Assembly: GCF_000018145.1 (NCBI RefSeq)
Contig: NC_009952.1
Span: 2,976,001 to 3,040,000, forward strand
DNA: 64,000 nt
Source of the DNA: Dinoroseobacter shibae DFL 12 = DSM 16493
Lineage (GTDB): Bacteria > Pseudomonadota > Alphaproteobacteria > Rhodobacterales > Rhodobacteraceae
Direction of reading: 5' to 3'
The notes under the pieces are model-generated. The model was not told the origin of the DNA and did no database searches. It was given only the letters and a program-made list of their open reading frames with translations. The first letter of the stretch is position 1. Each line of letters opens with the position of its first letter. This document shows, one piece after another, positions 34,523 through 43,122 of this stretch. Made by a program: the position numbers and the translations under genes.

Positions 34523-35815
34523 TTAGGCGGTTTTACTCGCCTCAAGCGTGTCCTCGAAGGTCCGCAGCCCCGTCCGCGGCGCCTGGACGAGCACGCTCAT
34601 GTTGCCCGGCTTGTGCTCGTTGCGCATCATCTTCATATGCGCCTGGGGCAGCTCCTCCCAGGGGAAGACCTCGGACATGCACGGATCGAGCCGCCGCTCC
34701 AGCATCAGCTTGTTGGCCGCCGAAGCCTGCTTGAGATGGGCGAAATGGCTGCCCTGCAGCCGCTTCTGGTGGCTCCACATGTGCCGGACGTCGAAGGTAC
34801 AGTTATACCCGGACGTGCCGGCACAGATCACCACCATGCCGCCGCGCTTGACCACGAAGGTCGAGACCGGGAAGGTCGCCTCTCCGGGGTGCTCGAACAC
34901 CATGTCGACATTGTTGCCCTTGCCGGTGATCTCCCAGATCGCCTTGCCGAACTTGCGCACCTCGGTGAACCAGTCCTTGTAGGCCTCGGTCCCCACCTCG
35001 GGCAGACGGCCCCAGCAGTTGAAATCCTTGCGGTTGATGACGCCCTTGGCGCCCAGCTCCATCACGAACTGGCGCTTGTCCTCGTCCGAGATCACGCCGA
35101 TCGCATTGGCGCCCGCGGTGTTGATCAGCTGGATCGCGAAGGATCCGATCCCCCCCGACGCGCCCCAGACCAGCACGTTCTGGCCGGGCTTGAGGTCATG
35201 GGGCTCATGCCCGAACAGCATCCGGTAGGCCGTGGCCAGGGTCAGGGTGTAGCACGCGCTCTCTTCCCAGGTCAGGTGCCTGGGCCGCGGCATCAGCTGC
35301 TGCGACTGCACCCGGGTGAACTGCCCGAACGAGCCGTCCGGCGTCTCGTAGCCCCAGATACGCTGGCTCGGCGACAGCATCGGGTCGCCGCCATTGCACT
35401 CCTCGTCGTCGCCATCGTCCTGGTTGCAGTGGATCACCACCTCGTCGCCCACCTTCCAGCGGGTGACCTTGTCGCCCACGGCCCAGACGATCCCGGCGGC
35501 ATCCGAGCCGATGATCGCATAGGGTGCCTTGTGGCCGAGAAAGACCGATTGCGGCGTACCGAGGCAGGCCCAGACGCCGTTGTAATTGACCCCCGCCGCC
35601 ATCACCAGCACCAGCACCTCGTGGCTGTCGGGGACGGGCGTGTCGACCACCTCCTGCTGGAGCGCCGTGACCGGCTCGCCATGGCGCTCCTGCCGCAGCA
35701 CCCAGGCATGCATCTGCTTGGGCACATGCCCCAGGGGGGGCATCTCGGCCATGTCATACAGGTCTTTGATCGGTGCGTCGTAGGACACGAGGGCCTGGTC
35801 GGTATCGAGTGCCAT
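34523..35815 (-). CDS. ccr: Crotonyl-CoA carboxylase/reductase
   Basis: Key enzyme of the ethylmalonyl-CoA pathway: NADPH-dependent reductive carboxylation of crotonyl-CoA to ethylmalonyl-CoA. It has 430 aa. The medium-chain dehydrogenase fold is clear (NADPH loop VWGASGGIGSFAIQL), and family stretches IGSDAAGIVWAVGDKVTRWKVGDEV, CNQDDGDDEECNGGDPM and FEHPGEATFPVSTFVVKRGG separate it from ordinary quinone reductases. Start ATG 35815; GGAGG lies just upstream. It is followed by a terminator and preceded by the PlsB-like gene on the same strand. Confidence 0.96.
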   Translation of the reverse strand: MALDTDQALVSYDAPIKDLYDMAEMPPLGHVPKQMHAWVLRQERHGEPVTALQQEVVDTPVPDSHEVLVLVMAAGVNYNGVWACLGTPQSVFLGHKAPYAIIGSDAAGIVWAVGDKVTRWKVGDEVVIHCNQDDGDDEECNGGDPMLSPSQRIWGYETPDGSFGQFTRVQSQQLMPRPRHLTWEESACYTLTLATAYRMLFGHEPHDLKPGQNVLVWGASGGIGSFAIQLINTAGANAIGVISDEDKRQFVMELGAKGVINRKDFNCWGRLPEVGTEAYKDWFTEVRKFGKAIWEITGKGNNVDMVFEHPGEATFPVSTFVVKRGGMVVICAGTSGYNCTFDVRHMWSHQKRLQGSHFAHLKQASAANKLMLERRLDPCMSEVFPWEELPQAHMKMMRNEHKPGNMSVLVQAPRTGLRTFEDTLEASKTA

Positions 35816-35908
35816 GGGGGCCTCCAGGAAACAGAGTTGGTATTCCGCAGCGCAGAATCGCAATGCTGCGGCGCTTTTGAGGGGAATATGGGGCGCGCAG
35901 CAACAATG

Positions 35909-35930
35909 CAAACGAAAAACGGATCGTTTG
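35909..35930. promoter_or_regulatory. Dyad in the ccr leader region
   Basis: CAAACGA, 8-base spacer, TCGTTTG: a perfect 7-bp inverted repeat about 95-115 bp upstream of ccr. A second, looser dyad CCGCAG...CTGCGG lies at 35845-35871. Either may bind a regulator of acetate assimilation; the first could instead be the end of the PlsB-like transcript. Not assigned to any known factor. Confidence 0.4.
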
Positions 35931-35937
35931 TGTAATT

Positions 35938-37329
35938 TTATGTCGCGATCACGTATTTTTCTGGCGTCTCGGGGGCTTCGGGCGGCGGTGTCTGTCGCCC
36001 CGGCAGGGTGTTGGCATAATAGCGCAGCATCGGACCGGCCTCGGCGGCCACGGTGATCCGTCCGTTCTCCCGGGTGACCAGCCCCCGGCGCAGCAGCACC
36101 CGCAGGCCATCCTCCAGCGTGAAATCCGCCGGCGCGCTCGCATCGGTCAGGGGCACCGGCGTTGCCCCCGTCATCCGGTCGCGGAACGCCGCATCGAGGG
36201 CGGCCTCCTCCACCTCCGGCGGCCCGGCCAGCAGCAGGTCCGCCACCAGCGGCACCGGCAGGATCGGCACGCTGGCCCCGACCCGCGCCATCAACTCGCG
36301 GCCCAGGTCCTCCACCCGACCGCCCGCCAGCATCGCCGCCCGCAGCGAGACCGGCGCCCCGAAGGACACCGCCGCATGGCCGAAGCGTTGCCGCCCGGCC
36401 AGGATCGGCCAGACCTCCGGCAGCACCGCCCCGATCACCCGCCGCCAGGACAGCTTGAACCGGCCCTTGGGCGGCGCAGCCACCAGGGCCGCGTCCTCGA
36501 ACACCCGGTCGTAGTTCAGCCCCACGGGCACGAAGACCACGTCGCGCGCCTTCTCTGGATCGAACCCGTCCCACAGGTAACTCAGCAGCCCCAGCTTCGG
36601 CGCCCCCAGCCGCCCGTCCCGCGACAGCCCGCCCTCGGGGAAGATCGCCTGGGTCACCCCGTTGTCCCGCGCCATCTGCACGTACCGGGCCAGCACGCTG
36701 CGATAGAGCGGGGTGATCTTGCGCCGCCGGATGAAATACGCCCCCGAGGCCCGCACCAGCCAGCGCAGCGGCCAGATCCGCGCCCATTCGCCCACCGCAT
36801 AGGACAGGGTCGTGTTGTCCGCCACCAGCCAGGTGACCAGCACGTAATCCATGTTGGAGCGATGGTTCATCACGAACACCACCGTCGCCTCGGGCGGAAT
36901 GCCCGCGACCGACATCTCCACCCGCTCGATCCGCACCCGGTAGAGCGCCTGGGTCAGCCAATGACCGATCCGGATCGCGAAGCCGAAATAGGTCGCCGTC
37001 GAGAACCCCGGCACGATCTCCCGCGCGTAGCGGCGCGCCTTCTCGAAGGCCACGTCCTCGCGCACGCCCTCGGCCTTGGCATGGGCCACCACCGCCTCCA
37101 TCACCTGCGGGTCATAGAGCAGCCGGTTGATGTTGTCGGCCCGCCGCATCAGCTTGAAGGGCTCGATGGGCCGCGCCAGCCGCGTGTTGAGCTGCGCCAC
37201 CGCGCGCTCGAACCGCCGCCGGAAGAACCAGCGCACGGACGGAAACAGGAAATGCGACGCAAAGGTCACCGCCGCGAAGGCGATCAGCAACGCGAACTGC
37301 CAGAACGGGATGTCGATGGTCTGCGTCAT
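35938..37329 (-). CDS. PlsB-like glycerol-3-phosphate acyltransferase family protein
   Basis: A 463-residue protein with one N-terminal membrane helix (about 7-27) and a lysophospholipid-acyltransferase domain: the HX4D catalytic motif as NHRSNMDYVL, and FPEGGLSRDG for phosphate binding. It belongs to the PlsB/PlsC superfamily and likely acylates glycerol-3-phosphate or a lysolipid at the inner membrane. It sits between ccr and ecm, as in other Rhodobacterales from memory. A longer upstream frame is rejected because it lacks family similarity. Confidence 0.85.
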   Translation of the reverse strand: MTQTIDIPFWQFALLIAFAAVTFASHFLFPSVRWFFRRRFERAVAQLNTRLARPIEPFKLMRRADNINRLLYDPQVMEAVVAHAKAEGVREDVAFEKARRYAREIVPGFSTATYFGFAIRIGHWLTQALYRVRIERVEMSVAGIPPEATVVFVMNHRSNMDYVLVTWLVADNTTLSYAVGEWARIWPLRWLVRASGAYFIRRRKITPLYRSVLARYVQMARDNGVTQAIFPEGGLSRDGRLGAPKLGLLSYLWDGFDPEKARDVVFVPVGLNYDRVFEDAALVAAPPKGRFKLSWRRVIGAVLPEVWPILAGRQRFGHAAVSFGAPVSLRAAMLAGGRVEDLGRELMARVGASVPILPVPLVADLLLAGPPEVEEAALDAAFRDRMTGATPVPLTDASAPADFTLEDGLRVLLRRGLVTRENGRITVAAEAGPMLRYYANTLPGRQTPPPEAPETPEKYVIAT

Positions 37330-37518
37330 TACAAGAGCTTGTATCACAAAGCCCGAACCGGGGAACTCGCCCGATGTCACAGGCCCCCTGATTTTCCACC
37401 CTGCCCGCCACCACCGCAGTCCGGCACCCGCGGCCGGCGCGCGATGTTTGGGTTCGGCTCCGCGCCGAAGATGCAGTATGCTGTCGCGCAGAACGCGCTC
37501 TCTCCGCAGCGCAGCGAA

Positions 37519-37546
37519 TTGACAAAGACATAAAGTTCCAGATAAA
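37519..37546 (+). promoter_or_regulatory. Candidate ecm promoter
   Basis: TTGACA at 37519-37524, 16-base spacer, GATAAA at 37541-37546, about 49 bases before the ATG at 37595. The -35 is a consensus match; the -10 matches in four of six. It lies in the 265-bp divergent region between the PlsB-like gene and ecm, which otherwise holds no gene. Confidence 0.55.
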
Positions 37547-37594
37547 TGCGCCGAAACGCAAGATCGTTGCCGCCGGTGATTCACGAGGATGCCC

Positions 37595-39562
37595 ATGACC
37601 GAGACCAAGAAAGACCGCCCCTGGCTGTTTCGCACCTATGCCGGGCACTCCACGGCGGAGGCCTCCAACGCGCTCTATCGCGGCAACCTCGCCAAGGGGC
37701 AGACCGGGCTGTCGGTGGCCTTCGACCTGCCGACCCAGACCGGCTATGACAGCGACCATGTCCTGAGCCGGGGCGAGGTCGGCAAGGTCGGCGTGCCGGT
37801 GGCGCATCTGGGCGACATGCGGGCGCTCTTCAAGGACATCCCCCTCGACCAGATGAACACCTCGATGACGATCAACGCGACCGCGCCCTGGCTGCTGTCG
37901 CTCTACATCGCCGTGGCCGAGGAACAGGGCGCGGACGTGACGAAACTGCAAGGCACGGTGCAGAACGACATCATCAAGGAATACCTCTCCCGCGGCACCT
38001 ATATCTGCCCGCCCAAACCGTCCCTGCGGATGATCACCGACGTGGCCGCCTATACCCGCGAACACCTGCCCAAATGGAACCCGATGAACGTCTGCTCCTA
38101 CCACCTGCAAGAGGCAGGGGCGACCCCGGAGCAGGAGCTGGCCTTCGCGCTGGCCACCGCCACCGCCGTGCTCGACGATCTCAAGGGCAAGGTCCCGGCC
38201 GAACATTTCCCGGCCATGGTGGGCCGGATCTCGTTCTTCGTGAACGCGGGCATCCGCTTTGTCACCGAGATGTGCAAGATGCGCGCCTTCGTCACCCTGT
38301 GGGACGAGATCTGCCGCGACCGCTACGGCGTCGAGGACCCGAAATTCCGCCGCTTCCGCTACGGGGTGCAGGTGAACTCCCTGGGCCTGACCGAGCAGCA
38401 GCCGGAAAACAACGTCTACCGCATCCTGATCGAGATGCTGGCCGTGACCCTGTCGAAAAACGCCCGTGCCCGCGCGGTGCAGCTGCCCGCCTGGAACGAG
38501 GCCCTTGGCCTGCCCCGCCCCTGGGACCAGCAATGGTCGCTCAGGATGCAGCAGATCATGGCGCTGGAAACCGACCTTCTGGAGTTCGACGACCTCTTCG
38601 ACGGCAACCCGGCGGTGGACCGCAAGGTGGCCGAGCTGATGGAAGGCGCGCGCGCCGAACTGGCCACCATCGACGGGATGGGCGGGGCCGTGGCCGCGAT
38701 CGAATACATGAAATCCCGGCTGGTGGAGGCGAACTCCGACCGGCTCGGCCGGATCGAGGGGGGCGAGACCGTGGTGGTCGGCGTCAACAAGTACCAGCAG
38801 GGCGAGCCCTCGCCGCTGATGGATGCCGATGGCGGGATCATGGTGGTGGACCCCGCGGTGGAGGCCGACCAGATCGCCCGGCTCCAGGCCTGGCGCGCCG
38901 CCCGCGACGAGGACGCGGCGCAAAAGGCGCTGGCCGATCTGCGCGAGGCCGCGCTTTCGGGGGCCAATGTCATGCCCGCCTCCATCGCGGCAGCCAAGGC
39001 CGGGGTGACCACGGGCGAATGGGGGCTGGAGATCCGCAAATCCTTCGGCGAGTACCGCGCGCCCACGGGCGTGTCCGCGAACCCGTCGAACCGCACCGAG
39101 GGGCTGGACGAGATCCGCGACGCGGTCTCGGCGGTGTCGGCCAAGCTGGGCCGCAAGCTCAAGTTCCTGGTGGGCAAGCCCGGGCTCGACGGCCATTCCA
39201 ACGGCGCCGAGCAGATCGCCGCCCGCGCCCGCGATTGCGGCATGGACATCACCTATGAGGGCATCCGCCTGACGCCCGAGGAAATCGTGCGCGCCGCGCG
39301 GGAACAGGACGCCCATGTGGTCGGCCTGTCGATCCTGTCGGGCTCCCACATCCCCCTGATCGAGGAACTGATGGGCCGGATGCGCGAGGCCGATCTGACC
39401 CATATCCCGGTGATCGTGGGCGGGATCATCCCCGAGGACGACGCCGAGCGGCTGCGCGCCATGGGCGTGGCGAAGGTCTACACGCCGAAGGATTTCGAGC
39501 TGAACCGGATCATGTTCGACATCGTCGGCCTGGTGGACGACACCCCGATCGCGGCGGAATAG
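37595..39562 (+). CDS. ecm: Ethylmalonyl-CoA mutase
   Basis: B12-dependent mutase converting ethylmalonyl-CoA to methylsuccinyl-CoA. It has 655 aa with an N-terminal TIM-barrel catalytic domain (FDLPTQTGYDSDH, NTSMTINATAPWLL, EYLSRGTYICPP) and a C-terminal cobalamin domain with the DxHxxG motif in LDGHSNG and VVGLSILSGSH. The barrel lacks the usual N-terminal extension of methylmalonyl-CoA mutase, which together with adjacent ccr favours Ecm. I chose ATG 37595 (GAGG upstream at 37585-37588) over ATG 37589, which touches the ribosome-binding site. Confidence 0.95.
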   Translation: MTETKKDRPWLFRTYAGHSTAEASNALYRGNLAKGQTGLSVAFDLPTQTGYDSDHVLSRGEVGKVGVPVAHLGDMRALFKDIPLDQMNTSMTINATAPWLLSLYIAVAEEQGADVTKLQGTVQNDIIKEYLSRGTYICPPKPSLRMITDVAAYTREHLPKWNPMNVCSYHLQEAGATPEQELAFALATATAVLDDLKGKVPAEHFPAMVGRISFFVNAGIRFVTEMCKMRAFVTLWDEICRDRYGVEDPKFRRFRYGVQVNSLGLTEQQPENNVYRILIEMLAVTLSKNARARAVQLPAWNEALGLPRPWDQQWSLRMQQIMALETDLLEFDDLFDGNPAVDRKVAELMEGARAELATIDGMGGAVAAIEYMKSRLVEANSDRLGRIEGGETVVVGVNKYQQGEPSPLMDADGGIMVVDPAVEADQIARLQAWRAARDEDAAQKALADLREAALSGANVMPASIAAAKAGVTTGEWGLEIRKSFGEYRAPTGVSANPSNRTEGLDEIRDAVSAVSAKLGRKLKFLVGKPGLDGHSNGAEQIAARARDCGMDITYEGIRLTPEEIVRAAREQDAHVVGLSILSGSHIPLIEELMGRMREADLTHIPVIVGGIIPEDDAERLRAMGVAKVYTPKDFELNRIMFDIVGLVDDTPIAAE

Positions 39563-39575
39563 GCCACCCGCCGGA

Positions 39576-39668
39576 CAAGGCGTTTCGAAACGCCTTGGAC
39601 AAGCGCCTTGCAAGGCGCTTGGGACGCGATTTGCAAATCGCGTGACCAAGCCCGTTCGAACGGGCTTG
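39576..39668. repeat. Array of four perfect palindromes downstream of ecm
   Basis: Four perfect dyads without spacers: 39576-39597 (half CAAGGCGTTTC), 39600-39621 (half CAAGCGCCTTG), 39624-39643 (half ACGCGATTTG), 39647-39668 (half CAAGCCCGTTC). Lengths 22, 22, 20 and 22 bp; start-to-start 24, 24 and 23 bp. Centres alternate TTCGAA, TTGCAA, TTGCAA, TTCGAA. Arms differ in sequence while symmetry is kept, and three begin CAAG and end CTTG. They fill the gap between the convergent ecm and DUF4329 genes and resemble the pair at 30304-30391. Confidence 0.92.
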
Positions 39669-39676
39669 CCCGCGGC

Positions 39677-40210
39677 TCAGTGGGACAGGATGCCCAACAG
39701 ATCCTCGTAGCTGTAGCTTTCCGCCACGGTGATGTCGGTCTCGGGCGCGAAATCCGCATCCATCGGGAGGCACCCGACCCCGCAGATCTGGCGCGCCATC
39801 CGCTCCGAGCCGTCGATATACCACAGCCGCCCGCCCGGCGTGGCCACATAACCGTCGATCCCGTCCGCGGCGTCCGACACAATGTCGATGTCGCTCGGGA
39901 TCTCCGACCAGGCCCCCGGGTCGTAGCCCCCATGGGTGTGGTAGGACGCCACCGGATCGAACCGCCGCGGCCAGGGCGGCAGGCAGCTGTCCGCCGTCCC
40001 GCGCCGCGCCCGGCTCGCCACCAGCTCCCCCTCCGCAGTGTAGCCGATATAGCCGCAATACTCGCGGTCCCACCGGAAGGACCTGGCCTGCAACTCGGCC
40101 AAAACACCCTTGACGAAGGCCAACTCCGCCGCGGGCGCCGCACCGCTCTCCGCCACCAGCGGCCCGGCCAGAAAGGCAAGGACCCCGGCCAAACGCCATC
40201 TGGGCAACAT
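39677..40210 (-). CDS. Secreted DUF4329 protein with JAMM-like motif
   Basis: A 177-residue exported protein; signal peptide about 1-20 ([20 protein letters not shown]). The DUF4329 core contains REYCGYIGY (Glu50), YHTHGGYDP (His91, His93) and PSDID (Ser106, Asp109), arranged like the Glu-HxH-SxxD metal site of JAMM peptidases. [10 protein letters not shown] and four Cys (52, 76, 143, 147) follow. It could be a periplasmic zinc hydrolase or a toxin-type domain; neither is shown. No immunity-like partner was identified. It converges with ecm. Confidence 0.75.
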
Positions 40211-40277
40211 CCGCGGCCTCCTTATACTGGCGCCAACCCTACCGCGCCGTGCGCGCCCCGCAAAGGACCTCTGCCCC

Positions 40278-40748
40278 ATGCTCAAACCCCTCTTCGCCCT
40301 GCTTCTCCTCGCCCTGCCCGCCGCGGCCCAACCGGTCGAGGACCTGCCTGCCCCCCTGCAAGCGGCAATCGACACAGCGCGCACCGATTGCGCCAATTTC
40401 GAGAGCGGCACCCTGGAGGTGACCTGGGGGGCCACCACCCGCACCGACCTCACCGGCGATGGGCAGCCCGACCTGGTGCTCGACCTGGGCAAACTGCAAT
40501 GCTCGTCGATAGCCAGCCTCTATTGCGGCACCGGCGGCTGCTCGGTGATGTTCGCCGTAGGCGATACCGTGACCGAACGGCTGTCCAAGGGGTGGACCGT
40601 GCAGCGTTTCGGTCCCCTGACCGTGGTGCTGAACCAGGTCCATGGCAGCGCATGCGGCGGCACCAACCTCACCCCCTGTGTCGAGGCGCTGGTCTGGGAC
40701 ACCGATGCGCGCCGCTTCACCAGCCTCGCGGATCCCGGCAATCCTTAA
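40278..40748 (+). CDS. Secreted protein with calcium-loop-like motif, unknown function
   Basis: A 156-residue protein with a signal peptide ending near [20 protein letters not shown] resembles the Ca-binding DxxGDGxxD loop of FG-GAP or EF-hand-like repeats. Six Cys residues suggest disulfides. I do not recognise the family. It is divergent from the DUF4329 gene (67 bp between starts); the two secreted proteins may share a promoter region. Confidence 0.6.
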
Positions 40749-40775
40749 CGCTTCGTGACCCGGGCGCGCGGAGGT

Positions 40776-40830
40776 GCCCGACACCTGCCCGACAGAAGTC
40801 CGACACGGGGCCGACGCCGATCCGACGGGG
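40776..40830. repeat. Five 11-bp tandem repeats upstream of deoD
   Basis: Units at 40776, 40787, 40798, 40809 and 40820, each 11 bp, all with CCGAC at positions 3-7: GCCCGACACCT, GCCCGACAGAA, GTCCGACACGG, GGCCGACGCCG, ATCCGACGGGG. The period is about one helical turn, so CCGAC recurs on one face of the DNA, ending about 34 bp before the TATAAT at 40864. Confidence 0.75.
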
Positions 40831-40863
40831 TCGGGCGGGTCTTTTCGCCGGGGCCGCGCGCGG

Positions 40864-40869
40864 TATAAT
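40864..40869 (+). promoter_or_regulatory. -10 element for deoD
   Basis: Consensus TATAAT 25 bases before the deoD start codon. No convincing -35 hexamer lies 16-18 bases upstream (CTTTTC region), so transcription may rely on an activator, perhaps at the CCGAC repeats. Confidence 0.5.
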
Positions 40870-40894
40870 CGGTGCGAACGAAAGGGACCAGACC

Positions 40895-41599
40895 ATGACC
40901 ATCCATATCGGCGCCGCCCCCGGCGACATCGCGGAAACCGTGCTGATGCCGGGCGACCCCCTGCGCGCGAAATGGGCCGCGGAGACGTTCCTGGACGACC
41001 CGGTCTGCGTCAACGAGGTGCGCGGCATGCTCGGCTTCACCGGCACCTGGTGCGGGCACCGGGTGACGATCCACGGCTCCGGCATGGGCATGCCCAGCCT
41101 GTCGATCTACGCCAACGAGCTGATTACAGAGTACGGCGCGCAGACCCTGATCCGCATCGGATCCACCGGCGCGATGCAGAACCACGTGGCCCTGCGCGAC
41201 GTGATCCTGGCGATGACCTGTTCGTCGATTTCGACCCCGTCCTCGGGCATCTTCTGCGAGCTGAACTTCGCCCCCTGCGCCGATTGGGGCCTGCTCAAGG
41301 CCGCCGAGGCCGCGGCGGGGGCGAAGGGGACGAAAACCCATGTGGGCGGGATCTATTCCTCGGACGTGTTCTACGACGAACGCCCTGATCTGACGGAACA
41401 AATGATCCGCCACGGGGTGCTGGGCGTCGAGATGGAGGCAGCCGAGCTCTACACCCTCGCCGCCCGCCACGGCCGCCGGGCGCTGGCGGTGCTGACGGTC
41501 TCGGACCACCTGCTGACCCACGACGCGCTACCGTCGGCGGAGCGGCAATCGAGCTTCGGCGACATGGTGGAGATCGCGCTGGAGGCGGCCTTCGCATGA
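40895..41599 (+). CDS. deoD: Purine-nucleoside phosphorylase, DeoD type
   Basis: Splits purine (deoxy)nucleosides with phosphate to base and (deoxy)ribose-1-phosphate. It has 234 aa and matches the hexameric DeoD group: [60 protein letters not shown] and [10 protein letters not shown] with the catalytic Asp. ATG 40895 was chosen by family alignment. It overlaps the next gene by ATGA. The nucleoside-type ABC importer at 23-28 kb could supply substrate. Confidence 0.93.
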
Positions 41600-42039
41600 T
41601 CCGCGCGGCTCTTATCGCGGCGCTGCTGGCGCTCACCCCGCCGGCGGCCGCGCAACAGGGCTGGGGCGATCTCGACGGGCTGCTGCGCGCGCAACTGCTG
41701 CCGCCCCAGGCCTCGTTGGTCGGGGCGTTCTGGCTGCCGGACCATGCCGACCCGGGCCAGGCGCGCCGGGCCCTCGGCATCGCGTTTTTCGAGGTGGCGA
41801 ATGGCGGAAATTCCACCAATATCGCAACGGGTTACTTCCTGGGGACCGGCACTGGATGGGCCTTTGCCAATCCCGTCTCCGGCCTCTTCGGGCAAGGCCC
41901 GCGCGACGTTGTGTATTACGAAGACCGGGTCGAGCTGACCACTACCATGCCCAACCCCGGCGATCCCCGCTGCTGCCCCACCGGCGAGGCGCGCTGGTCG
42001 GTGAACATCGCCACCGGCGCCGCCACGCGCCTGCGCTAG
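41596..42039 (+). CDS. Secreted protein of unknown function
   Basis: A 147-residue exported protein; signal peptide 1-19 ([20 protein letters not shown]). The mature part has a Gly-rich centre and a CC pair near residue 126. I do not recognise it. Overlap with deoD by four bases implies co-translation. Its stop overlaps the small gene on the opposite strand by four bases. Confidence 0.6.
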
Positions 42040-42221
42040 ATATCCTTGCGCAGACAGACCCGGGGCTGCTTGTCATCCCCGGTGATCGCCACCGCCCCGC
42101 AAGCGGCACAGCGCCAGTCGGTCTTGCCCCGCCGCCGCCAGCGGCACATCCGCGTGCGCCGCGTCCGCAGCAGGTACATCAGCAGGAACACGATCAGGAT
42201 CGCGATCGGAAAAAACGCCAT
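42036..42221 (-). CDS. Small membrane protein with zinc-ribbon-like Cys pair
   Basis: A 61-residue protein: one N-terminal membrane helix (1-18), a strongly basic stretch (RTRRTRMCRWRRRGK), then CAACG and a later single Cys. Looks like a membrane-anchored treble-cysteine module. Family not recognised. GAAAG precedes its ATG. Convergent with the secreted-protein gene and downstream of the sdhB terminator on the same strand. Confidence 0.55.
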   Translation of the reverse strand: MAFFPIAILIVFLLMYLLRTRRTRMCRWRRRGKTDWRCAACGAVAITGDDKQPRVCLRKDI

Positions 42222-42264
42222 CTTTCAGATCCTTGCCTCGCGCAGCGCCAACCCCGGAACGCGA

Positions 42265-42287
42265 AAACGGGGCCATTGGCCCCGTTT
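42265..42287 (-). terminator. Intrinsic terminator of the sdh operon
   Basis: Perfect 10-bp stem AAACGGGGCC / GGCCCCGTTT with a 3-base loop; on the minus strand it ends in GTTTTC. 27 bases past the sdhB stop. The strongest terminator in the window. Confidence 0.85.
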
Positions 42288-42313
42288 CCCTTACACGCGG
42301 ATCGGCGCGGCCC

Positions 42314-43093
42314 TCAGACCTGGCGCTCGACCATCATCTTCTTGATCGCGCCGATCGCCTTGGCGGGGTTCAGACCCTTGGGGCAGGTCTTGGCGCAGTT
42401 CATGATCGTGTGGCAGCGATAGAGCTTGAACGGGTCTTCGAGGTCGTCCAGACGCTCCCCCGTCGCCTCGTCGCGGCTGTCGATGATCCAGCGATAGGCA
42501 TGCAGCAGAGCCGCCGGGCCGAGATAGCGGTCGCCGTTCCACCAGTAGCTCGGGCAGGAAGTGGAGCAGCAGGCGCACATCACGCACTCGTACAAGCCGT
42601 CGAGTTTCTTGCGGTCGTCGATGGACTGCCGCCACTCGGTCGCGGGGCGGTTTGTCTTGGTCTCCAGCCAGGGCATGACCGAGGCATGCTGCGCGTAGAA
42701 ATGGGTCAGGTCCGGGATCAGGTCCTTGACCACGGGCATGTGCGGCAGGGGGTAGATCTTCACGTCGCCCTTGATCTCGTCCATGCCGTAGATGCAGGCC
42801 AGCGTGTTGGCGCCGTCGATATTCATCGCGCAGGACCCGCAGATCCCTTCGCGGCAGGAGCGGCGAAAGGTCAGGGTCGGGTCAATCTCGTTCTTGATCT
42901 TGATCAGCGCGTCCAGAACCATCGGCCCGCAGGTGTCCATGTCCACCCAGTAGGTGTCCACCCGGGGGTTTTCCCCGTCATCGGGGTTCCAGCGATACAC
43001 CTGGAACTTGCGCAGGTTGGTCGCGCCCTCGGGCTTGGGCCAGGTCTTGCCCGTGCGGATCTTCGAGTTCTTCGGCAGGGTCAGTTGTACCAT
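42314..43093 (-). CDS. sdhB: Succinate dehydrogenase iron-sulfur subunit
   Basis: Electron-transfer subunit of complex II. It has 259 aa. The [2Fe-2S] ligands lie in CREGICGSC, the [4Fe-4S] and [3Fe-4S] ligands in [12 protein letters not shown] and [12 protein letters not shown]. All Cys are intact. Start ATG 43093. It is separated from sdhA by three glycan genes, the last of which ends 29 bp before it, so it is probably still on the sdh transcript. Confidence 0.96.
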   Translation of the reverse strand: MVQLTLPKNSKIRTGKTWPKPEGATNLRKFQVYRWNPDDGENPRVDTYWVDMDTCGPMVLDALIKIKNEIDPTLTFRRSCREGICGSCAMNIDGANTLACIYGMDEIKGDVKIYPLPHMPVVKDLIPDLTHFYAQHASVMPWLETKTNRPATEWRQSIDDRKKLDGLYECVMCACCSTSCPSYWWNGDRYLGPAALLHAYRWIIDSRDEATGERLDDLEDPFKLYRCHTIMNCAKTCPKGLNPAKAIGAIKKMMVERQV

Positions 43094-43122
43094 GGTCGTT
43101 TCCTTCGGTTCACTGGCTGTCG

